Part shown: positions 1-5,388 of the stretch, piece after piece
Layout of the letters: each line of letters opens with the position of its first letter
Position numbering within the stretch: the first letter of the stretch is position 1
Assembly: GCA_003168295.1 (NCBI GenBank)
Contig: PMST01000537.1
Location: 27,495-32,882 of the forward strand
Length of the DNA stretch: 5,388 bases
Reading direction: 5' to 3'
From: Actinomycetota bacterium
GTDB taxonomy: Bacteria > Actinomycetota > Actinomycetes > Streptosporangiales > Streptosporangiaceae
Position numbers and translations under genes: made by a program
The notes under the pieces: generated by a model
Database searches by the model: none
What the model was told of the DNA's origin: nothing
Seen by the model: only the letters and a program-made list of their open reading frames with translations

Positions 1-900
1 GGCGTCACCGTGACCGGCCCGGTCATCGACGACCGCACCGGCCGGATCACCGGGGTGATAGCCAAGGCCGAGGGCGAACACGGCCAAGAGCCGTCCCCCC
101 GGGTCTACACCTCGCGCGTCGTCGTGGCGGCGGACGGCAACTCGTCGCGGCTCTCGGTGGGGATGGGCCTGCGCAAGCGCGACGACCGCCCGCTGGGCGT
201 CGCGGTCAGGACCTACTACCGGACACCGCGGCACGATGACGACTACCTGGAGTCCTGGCTCGACCTGTGGGACGGCGACCGGCTGCTGCCCGGGTACGGC
301 TGGATCTTCGGCATGGGCGACGGGACGTCTAACGTCGGCCTGGGCCTGCTGAACACCAGCGCCGCGTTCGGCAACACCGACTACCACGCCCTGCTGCGCC
401 GGTGGCTTAAATCGATGCCGGCCGAGTGGGGCTACACCGAGGAGAACCGCACCCAGCCGATCCGGGGCGCGGCGCTGCCGATGGGCTTCAACCGGACCCC
501 GCACTACCACCGGGGGCTGCTGCTGGCAGGCGACGCCGGCGGCATGGTGAACCCCTTCAACGGCGAGGGCATAGCGTACGCGATGGAGTCGGGCGAGATC
601 TTGGCCCGCACCGTCACCCAGGCGCTCGCGCGGGCGCGCCGGGCGGAGACCGAGCAGGTGCTGGCCGAGTACCCGCGTGCGCTCAGCCAGGCGTACGGCG
701 GTTACTACACGCTCGGCCGCGCCTTCGTGAAGGCCATCGGCCGGCCGCACCTGATGCACTTCGCGACCAAGCACGGCATGTCCAGGCCCGCGCTGATGCG
801 GTTCGCGATCAAACTGCTCGCCAACCTGACCGATCCGCGTGGAGACGCGGCAGACCGGCTGGTTAACGGCCTGTCCAAACTCGCACCTAACCCTGAGTGA
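1..900 (+). CDS. Geranylgeranyl reductase family FAD-dependent oxidoreductase (5' end missing)
   Basis: Likely a flavin-dependent reductase that saturates double bonds of an isoprenoid chain; in actinobacteria the best-known relative is MenJ, which reduces one isoprene unit of menaquinone. The open frame runs from base 1 without a stop, and 299 residues are visible. Family members are roughly 400-430 residues, so about the first 100-130, with the GxGxxG dinucleotide-binding motif, lie upstream. The GTG at base 10 is therefore internal. Visible motifs, numbered within this fragment: VVVAADGNSSRL at 40-51, the mid-protein FAD motif of this flavoprotein superfamily; YGWIFGMGDG near 99-108, the family's aromatic YxWxF stretch; and LLLAGDAGGMVNPFNGEG at 173-190, the C-terminal GD motif that contacts the FAD ribityl and pyrophosphate part. 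It ends at TGA 898-900, 68 nt before nuoA. Family membership is secure; the exact substrate (menaquinone chain or another polyprenyl lipid) is inferred from context. Confidence 0.88.
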   Translation, partial: GVTVTGPVIDDRTGRITGVIAKAEGEHGQEPSPRVYTSRVVVAADGNSSRLSVGMGLRKRDDRPLGVAVRTYYRTPRHDDDYLESWLDLWDGDRLLPGYGWIFGMGDGTSNVGLGLLNTSAAFGNTDYHALLRRWLKSMPAEWGYTEENRTQPIRGAALPMGFNRTPHYHRGLLLAGDAGGMVNPFNGEGIAYAMESGEILARTVTQALARARRAETEQVLAEYPRALSQAYGGYYTLGRAFVKAIGRPHLMHFATKHGMSRPALMRFAIKLLANLTDPRGDAADRLVNGLSKLAPNPE

Positions 901-920
901 GTAGCGATGCAGGTAGTCCC

Positions 921-926
921 TAGGAT
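921..926 (+). promoter_or_regulatory. Candidate -10 element (TAGGAT) ahead of nuoA
   Basis: TAGGAT fits the TAnnnT pattern of actinobacterial housekeeping -10 elements and lies in the only intergenic gap of the window, which would put a transcription start near 932-934. The -35 is poor: TGAGTA at 898-903 has a 17-bp spacer but matches TTGACA weakly. No terminator separates the reductase from nuoA, so read-through from upstream is an equally good explanation for nuo transcription. This is a guess from one hexamer. Confidence 0.27.
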
Positions 927-930
927 AAGA

Positions 931-968
931 CGACGTTGGCATCCGGCCCGTGGAGGGAGTGAACGTCG
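931..968 (+). repeat. 7-bp inverted repeat flanking the nuoA ribosome binding site
   Basis: CGACGTT at 931-937 is the exact reverse complement of AACGTCG at 962-968. The right arm ends at the base before the nuoA ATG, and the 24-nt loop contains the Shine-Dalgarno sequence. In RNA this could form a stem that presents or hides the ribosome binding site; in DNA it could be a two-arm operator. A match of this size in a 68-nt gap can arise by chance (roughly one in ten by simple counting). Confidence 0.35.
952..959 (+). promoter_or_regulatory. Ribosome binding site of nuoA
   Basis: GGAGGGAG is a strong Shine-Dalgarno match with 9 nt between it and the ATG at 969. It fixes that ATG as the nuoA start, which also gives a protein beginning right at the first membrane helix, as expected. 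Confidence 0.85.
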
Positions 969-1328
969 ATGAGGCTTTACGTTCCGATCTTTGTGCTGGC
1001 CGTGCTCGCCCTCGGCTTCGCCAGCTTTTCCGTCTTCATGGGCACGCAAGCCGGGCCGAAGCGGTGGAACCGGGCCAAGCTGGAAAGCTACGAGTGCGGC
1101 ATCGAGCCGACGCCGGTGCCGCCCGACGGGGGCCGGGTTCCGGTCAAGTACTACCTGACCGCGATGTTGTTCATCGTGTTCGACATCGAGATCATTTTCC
1201 TGTATCCCTGGGCGGTCACCTTCAACAAGCTCGGCGCCTTCGGCCTGGTCGAGATGGTCACCTTCGTCATCACTGTGCTTGTCGCGTACGCGTACATCTG
1301 GCGGCGCGGCGGCCTGGAATGGGATTAG
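969..1328 (+). CDS. nuoA: NADH-quinone oxidoreductase subunit A (ND3 homologue)
   Basis: A small membrane subunit of complex I, next to the quinone channel at the junction between the peripheral arm and the membrane arm. The 119 residues match the usual family size. Three hydrophobic segments are visible at about residues 5-25, 62-84 and 92-112. Between the first two is the conserved loop with YECGIEP at 41-47. Cys43 corresponds to the ND3 loop cysteine known from mitochondrial work on the active/deactive transition, and Glu42 to the conserved loop glutamate. Helix 2 contains FDIE with Asp72 and Glu74, matching the essential-type acidic pair of the family (D79/E81 in E. coli NuoA). The start is set by the strong Shine-Dalgarno just upstream. 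It is the first nuo gene, after a 68-nt gap, and nuoB follows after 4 nt. Nothing is missing or unusual. Confidence 0.97.
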   Translation: MRLYVPIFVLAVLALGFASFSVFMGTQAGPKRWNRAKLESYECGIEPTPVPPDGGRVPVKYYLTAMLFIVFDIEIIFLYPWAVTFNKLGAFGLVEMVTFVITVLVAYAYIWRRGGLEWD

Positions 1329-1332
1329 AGCC

Positions 1333-1893
1333 ATGGGTATCGAAGAGAAGCTGCCGAGCGGCGTGCTGCTGACCTCGGTGGAAAAGGCGGCGGGCTGGGC
1401 CCGGGCACGCTCGGTGTGGCCGGCCACCTTCGGCCTGGCCTGCTGCGCCATCGAGCTGATGATGACCGGCGGCCCCAGGTACGACCTGGCCAGGTTCGGC
1501 ATGGAACGGGCCTCCGGCACCCCGCGGCAGGCGGACCTGATGATCGTGGCGGGCCGGCTCAGCCAGAAGATGGCCCCGGTGACGAGGCAGATCTACGACC
1601 AGATGTCCGACCCCAAGTGGGTCATCTCGATGGGCGTGTGCGCCTCAAGCGGCGGCATGTTCAACAATTACGCGATCGTGCAGGGCGTGGATCACATCAT
1701 CCCGGTGGACATCTACCTGCCCGGGTGCCCGCCGCGCCCGGAGATGCTGCTCGACGCGATCCTCAAGCTGCACGACAAGATCATGAACGCCAAGCTCGGC
1801 AAGAACCGCGACCGGCAGATCACCGAGCTCGAGGAAGCGCGGCTGCACCTCACGCCGCTGCACCTGGCCTCACCCGAGGAATCCCAGCTGTGA
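1333..1893 (+). CDS. nuoB: NADH-quinone oxidoreductase subunit B (PSST, cluster N2 subunit)
   Basis: A peripheral-arm subunit that carries the terminal [4Fe-4S] cluster N2, which passes electrons to quinone. The product has 186 residues. The four N2 ligands are all present: the tandem Cys37-Cys38 (in GLACCAIE), Cys103 (in GVCASSGG) and Cys132 (in LPGCPPRPE). Their spacing (65, then 29) is identical to that of E. coli Nuo[17 protein letters not shown] at 119-134 is the family signature. The last 40 residues form a charged, helix-prone tail ([20 protein letters not shown] and beyond), as in other actinobacterial NuoB. The ATG at 1333, 4 nt after the nuoA stop, is preferred over an upstream in-frame ATG at 1279, which would lie inside nuoA and add 18 unrelated residues. 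Only a weak Shine-Dalgarno (GGGA 1321-1324) precedes it, so translation is probably coupled to nuoA. The 3' end overlaps nuoC by 4 nt. Confidence 0.98.
   Translation: MGIEEKLPSGVLLTSVEKAAGWARARSVWPATFGLACCAIELMMTGGPRYDLARFGMERASGTPRQADLMIVAGRLSQKMAPVTRQIYDQMSDPKWVISMGVCASSGGMFNNYAIVQGVDHIIPVDIYLPGCPPRPEMLLDAILKLHDKIMNAKLGKNRDRQITELEEARLHLTPLHLASPEESQL
1876..1880 (+). promoter_or_regulatory. Ribosome binding site that supports the GTG start of nuoC
   Basis: GAGGA lies inside the last codons of nuoB, 9 nt before the GTG at 1890. It is the main reason for choosing this GTG over a later start, because nuoC has no in-frame ATG until residue 60. Confidence 0.75.
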
Positions 1894-2695
1894 GCGGGCC
1901 TGGCAAGCCGGGATCCGAGGAGACCCACGGATCTCAGGCGCCGCAGGGCCCGGTGCCACCCGCTGGCGAGGCCCAATCTGGCGAGGGGAGTGCCGGCGCC
2001 GGCGATGCCAACCTCCCGGCCCGGCTCGGCCAGGAGCGACTGGCCGAGCCGGTCATCCGCACCGGCATGTTCGGCGTGCAGGACACGCCGGACACCTCGG
2101 GTTTCGGCCTGCTCCGGGTGCACCAGGTGCCTGGAATCGACAGCCCGCGTCCGTACGGTTCCTACTTCGACGCAATCGCCGACGCGCTGAGCGCGGCGCT
2201 GGAGGAAGCCGGGGTCAGCTTCTCCGACGCGATCGAGCGCGTGGTGGCGGACCGGGGCGAGCTGACCTTTCACGTCCGCCGGGAGCGGCTGCCCGAGGTA
2301 GCGGCGCAGTTCCGGGACGACCCGGCGCTCCGCTTCGAGCTGTGCGGCGGGGTATCCGGCGTGCACTACCTGGACGACACCGGCCGTGAGCTGCATGCGG
2401 TATACCACATGCTGTCCATTACTCACAACCGCCGGGTTCGGCTCGAGGTGAGCGCGCCTGACGCGGACCCGCACATCCCGTCGCTGGTCGGCGTGTACCC
2501 GGCCTGTAACTGGCACGAGCGGGAGACCTGGGACTTCTTCGGGATCATCTTCGACGGCCATCCGGCGCTCACCAGGATCGAGATGCCAGATGACTGGAAG
2601 GGGCACCCGCAACGCAAGGACTACCCGCTCGGCGGGATCCCGGTCGAGTACCGCGGCGCGAAGATCCCGGCTCCCGACGAGCGGAGGCACTACTC

Positions 2696-2699
<4 letters not shown>
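1890..2699 (+). CDS. nuoC: NADH-quinone oxidoreductase subunit C (30 kDa subunit)
   Basis: A cofactor-free structural subunit of the peripheral arm that packs against NuoD and helps form the connecting module. The product is 269 residues from a GTG start that overlaps the nuoB stop (GTGA). Residues 1-45 are low in complexity and rich in Gly, Pro, Ala, Ser and Glu, so probably disordered. The folded 30-kDa domain follows from about residue 85 to 250. The family signature [20 protein letters not shown] is at 208-227, followed by [20 protein letters not shown] at 229-248, the conserved strand that embraces NuoD. In many proteobacteria this domain is fused to NuoD; here they are separate genes overlapping by 4 nt. 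The identity is certain. The exact N-terminus is slightly less so: the alternative ATG encoding Met60 would remove the variable tail, but the Shine-Dalgarno and overlap favour GTG 1890. Confidence 0.95.
2683..2687 (+). promoter_or_regulatory. Ribosome binding site of nuoD
   Basis: GGAGG lies in the last codons of nuoC, 8 nt before the overlapping ATG at 2696. It supports that start and hence the extended N-terminus of NuoD. Confidence 0.85.
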
Positions 2700-4080
<1,381 letters not shown>

Positions 4081-4081
<1 letters not shown>

Positions 4082-4788
4082 TGCCGTTCAGCGACGATGT
4101 GCGCTCCCGCCTAGACGCCGACGCGGCGCAGATCATCGGCAAGTACCCAGGGCCGAGATCGGCGCTGCTGCCGCTGCTCCATCTCGTCCAGGCGGAGGAA
4201 GGCTACGTTTCCGCCGACGGCATCGCGTACTGCGCGGGCCAGCTCGGGTTGACCGAGACCGACGTCACCGGGGTGGTCAGCTTCTACACCATGTACAAGC
4301 GGCGCCCGGTCGGCCAGTACCACGTGGGCGTGTGCACGAACACGGTGTGCGGGGTCCTGGGCGGCTACCAGATCCTCGCCGAACTCCGCGAGCACCTCGG
4401 CGTGGGCGACGACGAGACCACGCCGGACGGCCAGGTCAGCCTCGAGCACCTCGAGTGCAACGCCGCCTGCGAGTACGCGCCGGTGATGATGGTGAACTGG
4501 GAGTTCTTCGACAACATGACACCGCAGTCGGCCCGCCAGCTCGCCGACGACCTACGCGCAGGGAACCAGGTGACGCCGACCCGGGGCCCGGGGCGACTGG
4601 TCACCTGGCGCGAGGCGGGCCGGATCCTGGCCGGCTTCAACGACGACCTGGCCACCGAGGGCCCGGCCGCGGGACCGGCCGACCTGGTCGGCCTCAAGAT
4701 CGCTCACGAGCACGGCTGGACCGCGCCCGAGCCTGGGCGGGCGGGCGGCCAAACTGGCGACCAAACGAAAACGAAGGAGCCGCGGTGA
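4081..4788 (+). CDS. nuoE: NADH-quinone oxidoreductase subunit E (24 kDa, [2Fe-2S] subunit)
   Basis: A subunit of the NADH dehydrogenase module that carries the [2Fe-2S] cluster N1a beside the FMN of NuoF. The product has 235 residues. The thioredoxin-like fold carries the ligands Cys85 and Cys90 (VCTNTVCG) and Cys126 and Cys130 ([10 protein letters not shown]). Their spacing of 5, 36 and 4 equals that of E. coli NuoE (92, 97, 133, 137). The N-terminal helical part includes [16 protein letters not shown] at 29-44 and [11 protein letters not shown] at 62-72, both typical of the family. Residues from about 161 onward form a C-terminal extension that E. coli NuoE lacks. It contains a conserved-looking [12 protein letters not shown] segment (175-186) and a hydrophilic end ([14 protein letters not shown]); comparable tails are known in actinobacterial NuoE. 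The ATG at 4081 shares one base with the nuoD stop; an upstream in-frame ATG at 4003 would lie inside nuoD and add unrelated residues. Confidence 0.97.
4773..4779 (+). promoter_or_regulatory. Ribosome binding site of nuoF
   Basis: GAAGGAG, 5 nt before the GTG at 4785, lies in an A-rich patch (about 4750-4778) that stands out from its GC-rich surroundings and should be weakly structured. It supports the GTG start, which overlaps the nuoE stop as GTGA. Confidence 0.8.
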
Positions 4789-5388
4789 CCGACACCCTGA
4801 CCCCGGTGCTGACCGCGCACTGGGACCAGCCGGACGCCTTCACCCTGGACGGCTACGTTCGCACCGGCGGCTGGCGGGCGCTGCGGAAGGCGCTCGGCAT
4901 GTCGCGCGGCGAGGTTATCGAGATCGTGAAGAACTCCGGGCTGCGCGGTCGCGGCGGGGCCGGCTTCCCGACCGGCGTGAAGTGGGGCTTCCTGCCGCAG
5001 GGCGACAGCAAGCCGCATTACCTGGTGGTCAACGCGGACGAATCCGAACCTGGCGCCTGCAAGGACATCCCGCTGATGATGGCCACCCCGCACACCCTCA
5101 TCGAGGGCGCGGCCATCGCCGCCTACGCGATCGGGGCCAGCCACGCGTTCATCTATGTCCGGGGTGAGGTCCTGCACGTGATCCGGCGGCTACGGCACGC
5201 GGTGCAGGAGGCGTACGAGGCCGGCTACCTCGGCCTCGACATCCTCGGCTCCGGGTACGACCTGGACGTCATCATCCACGCCGGAGCCGGCGCCTACATC
5301 TGCGGCGAGGAGACGGGGCTGCTGGACTCGCTCGAGGGCAAGCGCGGCAACCCGCGCCTGAAGCCCCCCTTTCCCGCGCTCGAGGGCC
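4785..5388 (+). CDS. nuoF: NADH-quinone oxidoreductase subunit F (51 kDa, FMN- and NADH-binding; 3' end missing)
   Basis: The catalytic entry subunit of complex I: it binds NADH and FMN and passes electrons to [4Fe-4S] cluster N3. About 201 residues are visible of a family of roughly 430-450; the frame is open at the right edge. Visible motifs: [17 protein letters not shown] at 51-67, the glycine-rich FMN/NADH-binding loop; [14 protein letters not shown] at 81-94, FMN-site residues with the conserved acidic pair; and [19 protein letters not shown] at 167-185, the second nucleotide-binding signature. The cysteines for N3 and the C-terminal helical domain are beyond the window. The GTG at 4785 overlaps the nuoE stop by 4 nt and has a good Shine-Dalgarno. 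Two small departures from the commonest motif are Ala91 (usually Thr in EPGT) and Gly178 (usually Ala in EETA); both are conservative. The gene could be followed by nuoG, but that cannot be seen. Confidence 0.97.
   Translation, partial: MTDTLTPVLTAHWDQPDAFTLDGYVRTGGWRALRKALGMSRGEVIEIVKNSGLRGRGGAGFPTGVKWGFLPQGDSKPHYLVVNADESEPGACKDIPLMMATPHTLIEGAAIAAYAIGASHAFIYVRGEVLHVIRRLRHAVQEAYEAGYLGLDILGSGYDLDVIIHAGAGAYICGEETGLLDSLEGKRGNPRLKPPFPALEG

Noticed and set aside
919..924. CCTAGG palindrome in the gap before nuoA as a regulator site (for example a redox repressor).
   Set aside because: Only 6 bp; it does not resemble the Rex operator (TTGTGAA-N4-TTCACAA) or another respiratory operator that I know.
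901..968. A terminator or small RNA/peptide gene in the gap.
   Set aside because: There is no GC-rich hairpin followed by T residues, and the gap is too short and lacks a plausible small frame with its own ribosome binding site.
705..1520. A 271-codon open frame on the minus strand across the reductase end, the intergenic gap and nuoA/nuoB.
   Set aside because: It lies opposite well-identified genes, has no recognisable domain, and long antisense frames are normal in GC-rich DNA with third-position GC bias.
1416..1889. An upstream extension of the nuoC frame starting inside nuoB.
   Set aside because: These residues are the out-of-frame reading of nuoB, Arg/Pro/Gly-rich and without homology to NuoC; the GTG at 1890 has a proper Shine-Dalgarno.
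1992..2003. Perfect 12-bp palindrome GCCGGCGCCGGC as a possible operator.
   Set aside because: It is two copies of GCCGGC in a low-complexity GC-rich coding stretch far from any promoter candidate; likely compositional.
1713..2690. A 325-codon minus-strand open frame opposite nuoB/nuoC.
   Set aside because: Compositionally biased shadow of nuoC with no family motifs; the opposite strand carries the conserved NuoC signature.

Overview
The window is a contiguous stretch of a respiratory complex I (NADH:quinone oxidoreductase, nuo) operon from a high-GC actinobacterium. Every gene is on the + strand. The evidence for an actinomycete is: GC-rich codon use, separate nuoC and nuoD genes (not the fused nuoCD of enterobacteria), GTG starts, a cysteine-type YECGIEP loop in NuoA, a long C-terminal tail on NuoE, and a geranylgeranyl-reductase-family flavoprotein directly upstream of nuoA. 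I saw no in-frame TTA codon. The genus cannot be decided from the sequence alone.

Layout: (1) 1-900, the C-terminal two thirds of a geranylgeranyl reductase / menaquinone-chain saturase-like FAD protein, whose 5' part lies off the left edge. (2) 901-968, a 68-bp gap, the only non-coding stretch. It holds the nuoA ribosome binding site, a weak promoter candidate and a 7-bp inverted repeat flanking that ribosome binding site; no terminator is visible. (3) nuoA 969-1328. (4) nuoB 1333-1893. (5) nuoC 1890-2699. (6) nuoD 2696-4081. (7) nuoE 4081-4788. (8) nuoF from 4785, cut by the right edge after about 201 codons.

How they work together: NuoE and NuoF are part of the NADH-oxidising module (FMN and Fe-S clusters). 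NuoB, NuoC and NuoD are part of the connecting module that carries electrons to cluster N2 and the quinone pocket. NuoA is a membrane subunit next to that pocket. The upstream reductase plausibly tailors the isoprenoid chain of menaquinone, the likely electron acceptor, so the window links electron carrier and enzyme. From nuoB to nuoF every junction overlaps by 1-4 nt, which implies translational coupling.

All key cofactor residues that can be checked are present. I see no mobile element, CRISPR array, RNA gene or novel system. The observations worth a second look are modest: the nuoA leader, an 8-bp hairpin inside nuoD, and lineage-type tails on NuoC, NuoD and NuoE.
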